Numbered from the stretch's first letter, positions 26,008 to 34,439 are shown. The stretch: 64,000 bases of DNA from Dorea formicigenerans (GCF_025150245.1 NZ_CP102279.1:3124305-3188304); one strand, 5' to 3'. Program-made: numbers and translations. Notes: a model not told the origin generated them from the sequence alone.

Positions 26008-26637
26008 CTATACCGAATCGGAATCCTCATACAAAACTTCTGATAAAAGATTTTCAAGCCTTTGTTCTGCCATTTCCGGTTTCTTGGAATAGAGCCTTAC
26101 AATATCTGCCATGTCATTAAAGGCATTAACAGTATGGGTGATCTCCCGGAGAAACATAATCTCGTTATATTCATCATTCGATTCAAACCCCATTACCTTT
26201 GCAATATCCGCTTCATTCGTGTTACCCTTGTAATTCTTGCAGGCAAACTGGAATGATTCCAGAAACAGGTTATATTGCTTTAACATCAACAGCAGTAAAT
26301 CTTTGGAAAAAGCATCTTCCTTTTTACTAAGGTCGAGAGGTAGCTGTTTGAGAATATCGCCCATTGCATCACGAATCTGTAATTCTTTCTTATCCGTAAT
26401 ATCGGTTTCGTATTCATCGGTTTCACCTCTGAGCCATTCAATAGATACATGAAGTGCTTCCGAAAGACCTTCCAGCACCATCTTTTTGGTATTGTCAATC
26501 GAACCATTCTCATAACGCAGGATTGTGGAAGCGGTAACTCCCATCTTCTCTGCAACATAAGGCTGTGTCAGATTTAATTCCAGACGACGCTGTTTTGCTC
26601 TGCTGCCTATCAGCTTGCGTAGTTCTTTATCTTTCAT
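26008..26637 (-). CDS. XRE-family repressor of the mobilizable element
   Basis: A 209-residue regulator with a helix-turn-helix at about residues 8-65 (LTQPYVAEKMGVTASTILRYENG) and a long helical C-terminal domain. It is divergent from the excisionase gene. The palindrome ATTGCA-ATA-TGCAAT (26690-26704) overlaps its own -35 element, and a second copy lies just downstream of the xis promoter. This suggests a lysogeny-type switch controlling excision. Confidence 0.88.
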   Translation of the reverse strand: MKDKELRKLIGSRAKQRRLELNLTQPYVAEKMGVTASTILRYENGSIDNTKKMVLEGLSEALHVSIEWLRGETDEYETDITDKKELQIRDAMGDILKQLPLDLSKKEDAFSKDLLLLMLKQYNLFLESFQFACKNYKGNTNEADIAKVMGFESNDEYNEIMFLREITHTVNAFNDMADIVRLYSKKPEMAEQRLENLLSEVLYEDSDSV

Positions 26638-26671
26638 GCTGATTGCCTCCTTTTTCGGTATGTATGAATTA

Positions 26672-26704
26672 TAGCATGTACCTTATATGATTGCAATATG
26701 CAAT
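26672..26704 (-). promoter_or_regulatory. Promoter and operator of XRE repressor
   Basis: On the minus strand, TTGCAA, 17 bases, then TATAAT with an extended TGC. The -35 sits within the inverted repeat ATTGCAATATGCAAT (26690-26704), so repressor binding should block its own promoter. Confidence 0.65.
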
Positions 26705-26734
26705 TTAATGATTATTTTTAAAATTTCATAACGC

Positions 26735-26763
26735 TTGACAACGCAATATAAAACCGCTATACT
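26735..26763 (+). promoter_or_regulatory. Promoter of excisionase gene
   Basis: TTGACA, 17-bp spacer, TATACT: near-consensus vegetative promoter. The operator at 26777-26795 lies a few bases beyond the predicted start site, so it is well placed for repression. Confidence 0.8.
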
Positions 26764-26776
26764 AACAGCACAACAG

Positions 26777-26795
26777 AAATTGCATAATGCAATTT
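26777..26795. promoter_or_regulatory. Operator palindrome upstream of xis
   Basis: Perfect inverted repeat AAATTGCA-TAA-TGCAATTT, matching the ATTGCAnnnTGCAAT palindrome at 26690-26704. Probably the binding site of the divergent XRE protein. Confidence 0.7.
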
Positions 26796-26811
26796 GCAAG
26801 GAGGTGACGAG

Positions 26812-27042
26812 ATGACGGAAAGAAAGATTGCATTATCCATCGAGGAAGCAGCCGACTATACAGGGATTGGCAGAAACACTTTGAGAAAACTGGTTGAATG
26901 GAAGAAACTTCCGGTATTAAAGGTTGGAAGAAAAGTCCTTATTAAAACTGACATTCTGGAAAAGTTCATGGAAGTCAACGAGGGACGAGATCTGAGGGAT
27001 AAAGGAAATGTAAAAGCTGTCACAAGAAATGTGGCAACTTAA
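26812..27042 (+). CDS. xis: Excisionase (helix-turn-helix, MerR-like)
   Basis: A 76-residue protein starting at the ATG after AAGGAGGTGACGAG. It contains the excisionase-type winged helix: LSIEEAADYTGIGRNTLRKLVEW, KLPVLKVGRKVLIKTDILEKFM. It should bend DNA at the element ends and direct the integrase towards excision. Divergent from the XRE repressor, with shared operators. Confidence 0.88.
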   Translation: MTERKIALSIEEAADYTGIGRNTLRKLVEWKKLPVLKVGRKVLIKTDILEKFMEVNEGRDLRDKGNVKAVTRNVAT

Positions 27043-27045
27043 AAA

Positions 27046-27067
27046 GGCGGCTTCTTACGAAACCGCC
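27046..27067 (+). terminator. Hairpin after xis
   Basis: GGCGGCTTC pairs with GAAACCGCC around TTAC with one mismatch. There is no T tract, so it may be an attenuator rather than a full terminator. Confidence 0.4.
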
Positions 27068-27186
27068 AAAGGTTCTATCAGACCGAAGCCATGATATACC
27101 TACACGCAAGAGGATTATACCATGTGCTTCTCCTGATATGCAACCGGGAACTGTTGTTTATCGGAAAAAGAAAGGATGAAGACGAT

Positions 27187-27501
27187 ATGGCGAAATCAAC
27201 AAAGACTTATGAAGAAAGAATACGTGCATTAGAGAAAAAGGAACAGGAAAGCATTGAAGCTACAAAAAAGCTCATAGCACAGCGGAAGGAACTGGAAAAG
27301 AGAAAGAAAGCCGAGGAAAGTAAAAAACGAACCCACAGGCTCTGTCAGATTGGCGGTGCGGTGGAATCAGTTCTTGGATGTCCGATTGAGGAGGAAGATT
27401 TACCAAAACTAATCGGCTTCTTAAAAAGGCAGGAAACAAACGGAAAGTTTTTCTCAAAAGCGATGCAGAAAGAACCAGTCACAGACATGGAGGAAGTGTA
27501 A
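27187..27501 (+). CDS. DUF3847 family protein
   Basis: A 104-residue protein starting at 27187 (MAKSTKTYEERIRALEKKEQ); upstream in-frame residues lack a site. A lysine/glutamate coiled coil covers about residues 8-50, followed by RTHRLCQIGGAVESVLG and an acidic segment LPKLIGFLKRQE. I recognise the DUF3847 pattern found beside MOBQ relaxases in Firmicute mobilizable elements. It probably assists relaxosome formation at the adjacent oriT; that role is inferred. Confidence 0.8.
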   Translation: MAKSTKTYEERIRALEKKEQESIEATKKLIAQRKELEKRKKAEESKKRTHRLCQIGGAVESVLGCPIEEEDLPKLIGFLKRQETNGKFFSKAMQKEPVTDMEEV

Positions 27502-27547
27502 TGGCGGAGGGAGTGGGTTTTCCATTCCCTTCATTGCCTTTGAATGA

Positions 27548-27579
27548 AGGGCGCACTTATGGACAACCAGAGGTCGTCC
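27548..27579 (-). other. oriT of MOBQ type with nic core
   Basis: Read on the minus strand: inverted repeat GGACGACC-tct-GGTTGTCC (one mismatch), followed directly by ATAAGTGCGCCCT. This matches the RSF1010/R1162-family layout of an inverted repeat 5' to a TAAGTGCGCCCT nic core. The MobA/MobL relaxase starts 200 bases downstream. A further perfect hairpin TTGCCAC-AA-GTGGCAA lies at 27589-27604. I see no convincing gene in 27502-27781. Confidence 0.85.
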
Positions 27580-27781
27580 TTATAAGTTTGCCACAAGTGG
27601 CAACCGGTCTGCGCTTACGCTTGCCGGGCTCGTTCCGTCGGCGGGGCTTTCAGCCAGACCTGCTCATGCCGCAGGGGGCACTCTTGCGCAGAGGGCGTTC
27701 CGACAGCTTCACTCCTGTCAAACCTGAAGAAAGTGCTGTCGGAAATCAATGCCGGATACGGCAGAAAGGGGGAATCGTATC

Positions 27782-29503
27782 ATGGCGATATTTCACTTTA
27801 CAGTAAAGATTGTCGGACGCAGTAAAGGAAAATCTGTCATATCCGCATCGGCATATCTTAATGGAGATGTGATGAAAAATGAGGAAACAGGCAGGATCAG
27901 CTACTACACTTCCAAAAAGGAAGTCGTCTACACCAGTCTGATGATGTGTGAAAATGCACCTCCTGAATGGCTGCATGTACCGGAAGAAAATATAAAAAGG
28001 TTTCAACAGTCTATCCGTTATAAAAGGGCAGGCGATAAGGAAGCCGCACTGGAAAAGTTTAAAATCACATTTCAGAAACAGCGGCTATGGAATGAGGTAT
28101 TGAAGATAGAAAAAAATGCAGATGCACAGCTTGGACGCTCGTTTGAATTTTCCTTACCGAAAGAATGGAGCAGACAGGAACAGATTGATTATACAACCGA
28201 ATATATTCAAAAAACTTTCGTGGACAAGGGAATGTGTGCCGATTGGAGCATACACGATAAGAACGATGGAAACCCACATGTCCATTTACTTGTAACCATG
28301 CGACCATTCAATCCGGATCATTCATGGGGCAACAAAGAAGTCAAGGACTGGGATTTTGTCAGAGATACTGAGGGAAATATCGTGGTTGATGAATCCCACC
28401 CGGATTGGTGGCAGGATAAGAAAAATCCAGACCGTCATGGAATCCGTATTCCGGTACTTGATGAAAACGGAGTACAGAAAGTCGGGGCAAGAAATAGGAA
28501 ACAATGGAAACGGGTTCTGACCGATGCTACCGGCTGGAACAATCCAAAAAATTGTGAGTTATGGCGAAGCGAATGGGCAAAGATGTGTAACTGGCATTTA
28601 TCCATAGACAATCAGATTGACCACCGCTCTTATGAAAGACAGGGCAAATTAAAAGTCCCTACTATCCATGAGGGTGCAGACGCAAGAAAGCTTGAGCAAA
28701 AATATCTCAACGGACAAATAAGGAAAGGTTCATGGAAGGTCGAGGAAAACCAGATGATTAAAAAACAAAATGCACTATTGCAAAAGGTAATTGAAACCTT
28801 TGGTAAGGTATCCGGTGCATTGTCGATGTGGAGGGAGTGGCTGAATGACATTAGAAGAAAGCAAAGAAGTAATTCCCATGATGGAAGCAATGATTACACA
28901 GATAGAGGAACAGCAGAATATCATGGCAGAGATGCTTCAGGAGATACAGGAAAAGGACGAGAAGCTGATGTGTTTTCAGGAGCAGGAAGAACGATTGAAG
29001 CAATTAGAGAGCGAATTATCAGAGCTGCTTCAAATCTTGCCGGATACAGAAGAACTGTTGATGCTTCTGGAAGAAAAGACAGACCAGATACAGAAACTCA
29101 CAGACGAAAATCAGCAATGGCAGAAATTGGCACAGAAATTAAACAGCGAGAACCGGCTATTGCAGAAACAGAACAGCGAATTACTGAACTTGAACAGCAA
29201 TTAGAGAAAGGAAGGTTGATTGATGAACGAATTAAGAAACTCAAAGAGCGACGATCAACTGGAAGAGTTGCTTCTGCTGACAGAGCAGATGCAGGAAGAA
29301 CTCGACCAGAAAGACCGGACTATTCGGGAACTGAAAATGCAGCTCGACGAATCGCTGACCTTGAACGAGAGGTTAAACAGCGAGAACAGAGCAGGGAACA
29401 TTCAAGCCTTAAAGAACGACTTGAGGAAAACAAAAGAATTGTTGCAGAGCGAGAAAGAGAAAACGCACGCTGCCGAAATCATGACAGAGGAATGTCAAGA
29501 TAA
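27782..29503 (+). CDS. MobA/MobL (MOBQ) relaxase
   Basis: A 573-residue relaxase starting at MAIFHFTVKIVGRSKGKS after AAAGGGGGAATCG. Metal-binding histidines lie in NPHVHLLVTMR at about residue 163. The N-terminal 300 residues are the conserved catalytic region. The last 220 (from about base 28845) are arginine- and glutamate-rich and overlap two other genes in another frame. It should nick the oriT at 27548-27579 and let the element hitchhike on a conjugative machine. The tail is conserved in a decayed copy at 19131-19463, so the overlap is not an annotation artefact. Confidence 0.93.
   Translation: MAIFHFTVKIVGRSKGKSVISASAYLNGDVMKNEETGRISYYTSKKEVVYTSLMMCENAPPEWLHVPEENIKRFQQSIRYKRAGDKEAALEKFKITFQKQRLWNEVLKIEKNADAQLGRSFEFSLPKEWSRQEQIDYTTEYIQKTFVDKGMCADWSIHDKNDGNPHVHLLVTMRPFNPDHSWGNKEVKDWDFVRDTEGNIVVDESHPDWWQDKKNPDRHGIRIPVLDENGVQKVGARNRKQWKRVLTDATGWNNPKNCELWRSEWAKMCNWHLSIDNQIDHRSYERQGKLKVPTIHEGADARKLEQKYLNGQIRKGSWKVEENQMIKKQNALLQKVIETFGKVSGALSMWREWLNDIRRKQRSNSHDGSNDYTDRGTAEYHGRDASGDTGKGREADVFSGAGRTIEAIRERIIRAASNLAGYRRTVDASGRKDRPDTETHRRKSAMAEIGTEIKQREPAIAETEQRITELEQQLEKGRLIDERIKKLKERRSTGRVASADRADAGRTRPERPDYSGTENAARRIADLEREVKQREQSREHSSLKERLEENKRIVAERERENARCRNHDRGMSR
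28845..29204 (+). CDS. Coiled-coil protein overprinted on the relaxase gene
   Basis: A 119-residue protein wholly inside the relaxase gene in another frame. GGAGGG lies about 9 bases before its ATG. It is almost entirely a leucine/glutamine/glutamate coiled coil (ITQIEEQQNIMAEML, LLMLLEEKTDQIQKLTDEN). The frame is the same as that of the following DUF6040 gene, which starts 18 bases later. Its C-terminus (NSELLNLNSN) recurs in the decayed copy at 19430-19510. I consider it real, possibly a mobilization accessory. Confidence 0.65.
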   Translation: MTLEESKEVIPMMEAMITQIEEQQNIMAEMLQEIQEKDEKLMCFQEQEERLKQLESELSELLQILPDTEELLMLLEEKTDQIQKLTDENQQWQKLAQKLNSENRLLQKQNSELLNLNSN

Positions 29504-30191
29504 GCTAAGGCAGGCAGAACAGGAACGGGACTATGCACTCTCTCATCAGAAAAAAGTAGAGATACCGGTTGAAAAGCCGGTACTCTATCAAAAGTGTCAG
29601 AATTGTAATCAGACAGCTTATCTGAAAGCCAAAGAAAAGTATGATACGCAAAGGGAAAAACTGGCAGGCAGATATAAAACAAAAACAGTCATGTATGAAG
29701 CATTGATGTTTCTGCTGATATGGTATTCCGCATCAACTACTCTTTTTCAGATGATACAGTCAAAGGTATTTATTTCTGATTGCAGAATATTCTTTGATGC
29801 AATCGGAACTTTCACACAGACTATTGCTGGCTGGATTGCACTGATAGGAAAGAATGTGGCACAGATTAGTAATGGAATATCCAATCCAGTCATTGCCAGA
29901 ATTATATACTGGCTGATAAGAATATTGATTTGCGGTGGATGTCTGGTGGGGGTAGGAATACTTGTAGCGTTTATAGAGATAAAGATTGCAGGGTTATATA
30001 AAAAATACTGTTGGGACATAATTACCGTACTGGTGATACTTATAAGCATCGCAATAGCAATCTATTTCGCAGATTGGATAAGGACAATATTACCAGTCAA
30101 TCTACTGTTTCTATTGTTATTGGTACAGGTAATATATGTCGTGATAAGATGGTATGTGAAAGGCTGGCGGGAAACAAGGGGATATTACTAA
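29223..30191 (+). CDS. DUF6040 family coiled-coil membrane protein (copy 2)
   Basis: A 322-residue protein starting at the ATG at 29223 after GGAAGG; its first 281 bases overlap the end of the relaxase gene. Residues 1-100 are coiled coil (DQLEELLLLTEQMQEELDQK). It then has VEIPVEKPVLYQKCQNC with a CxxC pair, and four membrane segments at about 155-175, 190-215, 225-255 and 265-315. It is the intact paralogue of 18443-19411. It could anchor the relaxosome to the membrane or coupling protein; this is inferred from context. Confidence 0.78.
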   Translation: MNELRNSKSDDQLEELLLLTEQMQEELDQKDRTIRELKMQLDESLTLNERLNSENRAGNIQALKNDLRKTKELLQSEKEKTHAAEIMTEECQDKLRQAEQERDYALSHQKKVEIPVEKPVLYQKCQNCNQTAYLKAKEKYDTQREKLAGRYKTKTVMYEALMFLLIWYSASTTLFQMIQSKVFISDCRIFFDAIGTFTQTIAGWIALIGKNVAQISNGISNPVIARIIYWLIRILICGGCLVGVGILVAFIEIKIAGLYKKYCWDIITVLVILISIAIAIYFADWIRTILPVNLLFLLLLVQVIYVVIRWYVKGWRETRGYY

Positions 30192-30438
30192 AACATACTA
30201 TACCATGCCTAAAACTGTTAAACAATAAATCGGCATAATTGGTCATTTCATGATGCAAGATAAAAAGACTGATTATGTCGATATACAGATTCTGTGAGTG
30301 AATGAAAGTGGATAACTTGTTTTGTCCGAGCAAGGGAACTATAATGTTTTGGTAGAAGTAAAAAAGACAACCATTTGGTTGAGAAAAAAAGATGCAGAAA
30401 AACCTATTGACGGAATAATAAAAAATCAAGGAGTAATC

Positions 30439-31134
30439 ATGATAGAAAACAAGATAATATTGATTGAAGATGATAAAGAAATAAGAGGAATGATAAACGA
30501 TTATTTATCAGGAGAATTTGAAGTGACAGCTTTTAATGATGGTATGTCAGCTATCCAGAAAATTACAAGCTATGATGAATATGCGCTTGCGCTTATTGAT
30601 CTTATGTTACCGGATATAAGCGGGATGGAGATTATTAAGATAATTCGTAAAGTCAGCAAGATACCAATTATTATTATTACTGCTAAAGACAATGATATAG
30701 ACAAATCATTAGGATTGAATTTGGGTGCTGATGATTATGTGGTAAAACCTTTTTCACTCATTGAGCTTACTGCTAGAATAAAGGCTAACATCAGACGAGC
30801 AAGAACCTACCAGGCGTTACCGAATAATTCAATTATCAAAATTAAAGATATAGAAATCGACCCTCATAGTCACATGGTTCAGCGCAAAGGAGTAACCATA
30901 GATTTAACGCCAATTGAATTTCAAATTTTATACATTTTAGCAAGCCATCCGGGGCAGGCTTATTCAAAGGAAAGGCTATATGAACTGATTTGGAAAGAAC
31001 CATATTTTGGAAATGAAAATGTGTTGAATACACACATCAATCGTCTTCGCTTGAAATTGAAGAGCAATGCAGAAGACAGTACAGCCTATGTTAAAACTTT
31101 ATGGGGCATTGGATATAAGATGGAGGAGAAATAG
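30439..31134 (+). CDS. OmpR-family response regulator
   Basis: A 231-residue regulator starting after AAGGAGTAATC. The receiver domain (1-115) has the acidic pair in LIEDDKE, the phospho-acceptor in ALIDLMLPD (about residue 53), and a conserved lysine in YVVKPF. The winged-helix DNA-binding domain (130-230) includes LTPIEFQILYILASHPGQ and TLWGIGYKME. The stop codon abuts the kinase start. It probably controls the downstream ABC exporter in response to a peptide antibiotic. Confidence 0.95.
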   Translation: MIENKIILIEDDKEIRGMINDYLSGEFEVTAFNDGMSAIQKITSYDEYALALIDLMLPDISGMEIIKIIRKVSKIPIIIITAKDNDIDKSLGLNLGADDYVVKPFSLIELTARIKANIRRARTYQALPNNSIIKIKDIEIDPHSHMVQRKGVTIDLTPIEFQILYILASHPGQAYSKERLYELIWKEPYFGNENVLNTHINRLRLKLKSNAEDSTAYVKTLWGIGYKMEEK

Positions 31135-32067
31135 ATGATGATTTTATTTGTGGTTCTTTCATTTGTTATGGTTTTTATATTGATCTGGCAACAGATACAG
31201 CATAAAAAATTAGTACGAGAAATTGATTATATTACAAGTAGGCTTGATACTATTTCTGTCATTTCTGAAAATGGCTTTGTACTTGTACCTACAGATAATG
31301 ATAGTATCAAGAAATTAAGCGCTGCACTTAATAAGCTGCTTCAGGATTTTTATACAAAAAAGTCACAATTTGAGCAGAGTAAACAGGCAATGGCGAAAGT
31401 CCTTACAAACATCTCTCACGACATCCGAACTCCACTCACTGTTCTAAAAGGAAATAGTGAAATGCTTTCCAATATAACAAACACTTACTCTGCATCTGAA
31501 AATGTTCATGCTATGGCTGTTAAAATAGACCAAAAGGCTGATGATTTAATCTCAACAATTAACGACTATTTTACAATGTCTAAAATAACTTCTGGAGATT
31601 TTTCTATTAAAATGAAAAAGGAAAATATATCAAGGATTTGCCAAGACACAATTTTGGACTACTATGACCTTCTTGAACAGAAACAATTTGAAGTCAATAT
31701 TCAGATACCGGATACACCGATTTTTGCCTATACAGATAACGAGGCGTTACAACGCATTTTAAAAAATCTGATAGACAATGCCATCCGACATGGTGGTGAT
31801 GGTAAGTATATTTCTTTAAGGCTCACCACATCAAATGGAAAAAACATTATTGAAATAGAAGATCGAGGAGATGGGATATCACCACAGCAGCAAAAACAGA
31901 TCTTTGAAAGGAATTATACAACAGCCCGAAAAACTTCCGGCAGTGGTTTGGGGCTTTCAATTTCAAAATGTCTTGCTGAACAAATTGGGGCAGACTTAGA
32001 AGTTTATAGTGTACAAAATGAGCAAACTATTTTCTCAATCATCTTGAAAAAGTTAGAAAATCGTTAG
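31135..32067 (+). CDS. Sensor histidine kinase
   Basis: A 310-residue kinase with one N-terminal membrane segment (about 1-20), a short linker and no extracytoplasmic sensor. The dimerisation/phosphoacceptor region is ISHDIRTPLTVLKGN (histidine near residue 94), followed by an ATPase domain with NLIDNAIRHGG, EDRGDGI and GSGLGLSISKC. Small intramembrane-type kinases of this kind usually sense through an associated ABC transporter, as in Bce/Bcr systems. Partner of the adjacent regulator. Confidence 0.94.
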   Translation: MMILFVVLSFVMVFILIWQQIQHKKLVREIDYITSRLDTISVISENGFVLVPTDNDSIKKLSAALNKLLQDFYTKKSQFEQSKQAMAKVLTNISHDIRTPLTVLKGNSEMLSNITNTYSASENVHAMAVKIDQKADDLISTINDYFTMSKITSGDFSIKMKKENISRICQDTILDYYDLLEQKQFEVNIQIPDTPIFAYTDNEALQRILKNLIDNAIRHGGDGKYISLRLTTSNGKNIIEIEDRGDGISPQQQKQIFERNYTTARKTSGSGLGLSISKCLAEQIGADLEVYSVQNEQTIFSIILKKLENR

Positions 32068-32130
32068 ATTTATGACAGAGAAAAGAGAAGTCCATTTTGT
32101 ATAATGGCAGCTATAAAGGAGGCACACAAA

Positions 32131-33042
32131 ATGGATTATATTATGGAAACCGTAGGTTTGCGAAAAGCCTACAAAGATAATATTGTTGTAGACGATGTAA
32201 ATATGCATATATCTAAAGGGGCAATATATGGCTTTGTTGGTCCAAACGGCGCAGGAAAAAGCACGGTTATGAAAATGATTTTGAGTCTTATCCAGCCAGA
32301 TGCTGGAGAGGTTCAGCTTTTAGGCGAAAAAGTTACCAGTCACAGTTATGAAATATTCAAAAAGGTTGGTTCTATTATTGAGAATCCATACTTTTACGAT
32401 AAAATGACTGCCAGACAAAACTTAGAGCTGCACTGTGAGTATATGGGATTTCCCAACAAGGAACGAATCGATGAGGTTTTGCATTTGGTGGACTTGCAGA
32501 ATGTCGAGAAAAAACAAGTTTGTCATTACTCGTTGGGTATGAAACAACGACTTGCTATTGCAAGAGCTATTCTGGCAAAGCCAGAATTTTTGATTTTAGA
32601 CGAACCGATCAATGCTTTAGACCCTGAGGGTATTCGTGAAATGCGAACTCTTTTTCAACGGCTAAATCAAGAAGATGGAACAACTATTTTTATATCCAGC
32701 CACATTCTATCCGAAGTGGATCTTCTTGCTGATACGATTGGAATTATTCAACACGGAAAACTCTTAACAGAATTACCTATCGAAGAAATCCATAAGCATC
32801 AAACAGATTATATCAGCTTGCAGGTTGACGATGTGACTCGTGTTGCTGCACTGCTTGAAAACATGAGAATCACGAATTTTAGTGTATTAGATAAAGAATT
32901 TATCCACATTTATGATTCTGATATTTCAGGTAAAACTCTGTCAAAAGCCATCATTGAGAACGGGATTGGTTTGGAGAGCATGGGACGCAAGCAAGACACA
33001 CTGGAAGATTTCTTTTTCCAGCTTACAGAGGAGGAAAAATGA
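32131..33042 (+). CDS. ABC transporter ATP-binding protein, BcrA-like
   Basis: A 303-residue ATPase starting at 32131 (MDYIMETVGLRKAYKD), with AAAGGAGG upstream. Walker A is GPNGAGKST, the signature is YSLGMKQRLAIARA (SLGMK variant), and Walker B is FLILDEPINALD. The length and C-terminal region fit the bacitracin/lantibiotic self-protection BcrA group. It is followed 1 base later by the permease gene. Confidence 0.92.
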   Translation: MDYIMETVGLRKAYKDNIVVDDVNMHISKGAIYGFVGPNGAGKSTVMKMILSLIQPDAGEVQLLGEKVTSHSYEIFKKVGSIIENPYFYDKMTARQNLELHCEYMGFPNKERIDEVLHLVDLQNVEKKQVCHYSLGMKQRLAIARAILAKPEFLILDEPINALDPEGIREMRTLFQRLNQEDGTTIFISSHILSEVDLLADTIGIIQHGKLLTELPIEEIHKHQTDYISLQVDDVTRVAALLENMRITNFSVLDKEFIHIYDSDISGKTLSKAIIENGIGLESMGRKQDTLEDFFFQLTEEEK

Positions 33043-33043
33043 G

Positions 33044-33736
33044 ATGACACATTTGATCAAACTGGAACTGAAAAAATTTGGTATTGCACAAAATATTATC
33101 TTTATGTTTGCAGCAATTCTTTTCAGCATCCTTTTCATTACAATATCTTTATGGGATAGCATGACAGACCCCAAACAGGTCAAAGACACATTTGAAAGCA
33201 CATACCTTGTCATTGGCTTATTGATGTCATTCATTTTTCTTGTGTACTCGTCGGTCTTAACGGCAAAGCTGGTTATTGGAGAATATAATCATCGAACAAT
33301 TACGATTATGTTTTCTTATCCTTTAAACAGAATAAAATTGATTGCCAGCAAATTAACTATAATCATGGTTTATACAGCGATTTCAATGACGATTGGATAT
33401 ATCTGTTGTAGCAGTTATATTATATTTGCGGATAAATCCTTTAATATGCTGGAGGGAACATTTCAACCATCAATGCTCCGAACATGGATACCAATGGCAA
33501 TAACCACTGTGATTATATGTATGGTGCTGTCTCTGTGGTCATTTATTATTGGCATGATCAGAAAATCTGTTCCTGCAACAATCGTTACTTCTTTGATTGT
33601 TATTGTGTTACGGCAAGTTATTATCACCAAAAACACAACCAATCAGGAGTCCATAATGCAAGTTATCTTAGTTGCTATTGTTACCGTCATTGCTACACTA
33701 CTTATCTTTAAAAGAAAAGTGCCTGAACTATATTGA
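33044..33736 (+). CDS. ABC-2-type permease of peptide exporter
   Basis: A 230-residue permease (MTHLIKLELKKFGIAQNIIF) with six membrane segments, the usual size for BcrB/lantibiotic-protection permeases. GAGGAGGAAAAATGAG precedes the ATG. Together with the ATPase and the two-component pair it forms a probable peptide-antibiotic resistance cargo of the mobilizable element. Confidence 0.85.
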   Translation: MTHLIKLELKKFGIAQNIIFMFAAILFSILFITISLWDSMTDPKQVKDTFESTYLVIGLLMSFIFLVYSSVLTAKLVIGEYNHRTITIMFSYPLNRIKLIASKLTIIMVYTAISMTIGYICCSSYIIFADKSFNMLEGTFQPSMLRTWIPMAITTVIICMVLSLWSFIIGMIRKSVPATIVTSLIVIVLRQVIITKNTTNQESIMQVILVAIVTVIATLLIFKRKVPELY

Positions 33737-33766
33737 TTATTTCTATTTTTACAAATGGTAAAAGAA

Positions 33767-33826
33767 AAAGCCGTCGCAAAGCAGATTCAATTTCATGTAT
33801 TTATATAACGGCGGCTTTGATTTTTA
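33767..33826 (+). terminator. Terminator after ABC operon
   Basis: AAAGCCG pairs with CGGCTTT across a long AT-rich loop, followed by GATTTTT. The loop of about 35 nt weakens the prediction. Confidence 0.55.
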
Positions 33827-33903
33827 AAGTCAATGTTTTTAGTGATTACACAAACAGATGACAACTTACATGTATGTGGTAGCTGACGTAAGTTTGGATT
33901 ATT

Positions 33904-34143
33904 TTAAAAGATTTCCAATGAATCTTCCGCATCTACCCACATCTGCATATTCCCATCCAGATATAATCGTACATATTCAAGCGGTTCATCAATTGCAAGT
34001 GCATTTAATGCACAATCTGAGCCAGGCGTAGTTTTTAAATCCTTTTCTGCTTCCCAACAGTCAATGCGGAGCATATAGCTCGCAGAGGTATAAACATCAA
34101 CACTATTACGTTGTGGATTGTATTCTGCAAATATTGTTCTCAT
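33904..34143 (-). CDS. DUF6061 family protein
   Basis: A 79-residue protein starting at 34143 (MRTIFAEYNPQRNSVDVYTS) after AAGGAG; a longer in-frame start lacks a site. I recognise the DUF6061 pattern (SYMLRIDCWEAEKDLKTT, DEPLEYVRLYLDGNMQMW). Function unknown. It is the last gene before the right end of the mobilizable element. A truncated relative sits at 12405-12572. Confidence 0.8.
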   Translation of the reverse strand: MRTIFAEYNPQRNSVDVYTSASYMLRIDCWEAEKDLKTTPGSDCALNALAIDEPLEYVRLYLDGNMQMWVDAEDSLEIF

Positions 34144-34253
34144 TGTATCAAATCTCCTTATCATTCAATCAATCATTTCTTACAAAAATCAGAAGCGTTT
34201 CAATCAGTTCACCATGTCATTTTCATTTTGTGCTATAATGTGTTATCAGTTTT

Positions 34254-34332
34254 TTTGCCCTTGTATTTGCCCTTATCAGAGTTCGTAAACACTGGTGGGA
34301 CGATATAACACAAGGGAAACAATAAGGGAAAG
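34254..34332. repeat. Integrase arm-type repeats, right end
   Basis: TTTTGCCCTTG, TTTGCCCTTAT, then CAAGGGAAAC and ATAAGGGAAAG in opposite orientation, matching the set at 24570-24619. The 34144-34595 stretch contains no gene, only these arms, the att core and a hairpin. Confidence 0.6.
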
Positions 34333-34427
34333 CTCACCTGCGCCAAACTTAGTGTTTTCAAAGGCTTGAGAGATATTTGATAATAAAATATAACAATTAT
34401 TAAATCCCTTGGAATACATGAAATCTC

Positions 34428-34439
34428 AATTCAAGTTTG
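34428..34439. repeat. Candidate attR core (12-bp direct repeat)
   Basis: AATTCAAGTTTG, identical to 24487-24498. Together the copies would define an element of about 9.95 kb. Confidence 0.5.

Noticed and set aside
27501..27806. Open frame of 101 codons across the MOBQ oriT
   Set aside because: Its composition is proline/arginine-rich without family likeness, it covers the oriT hairpins, and its end overlaps the relaxase start. I treat it as chance.
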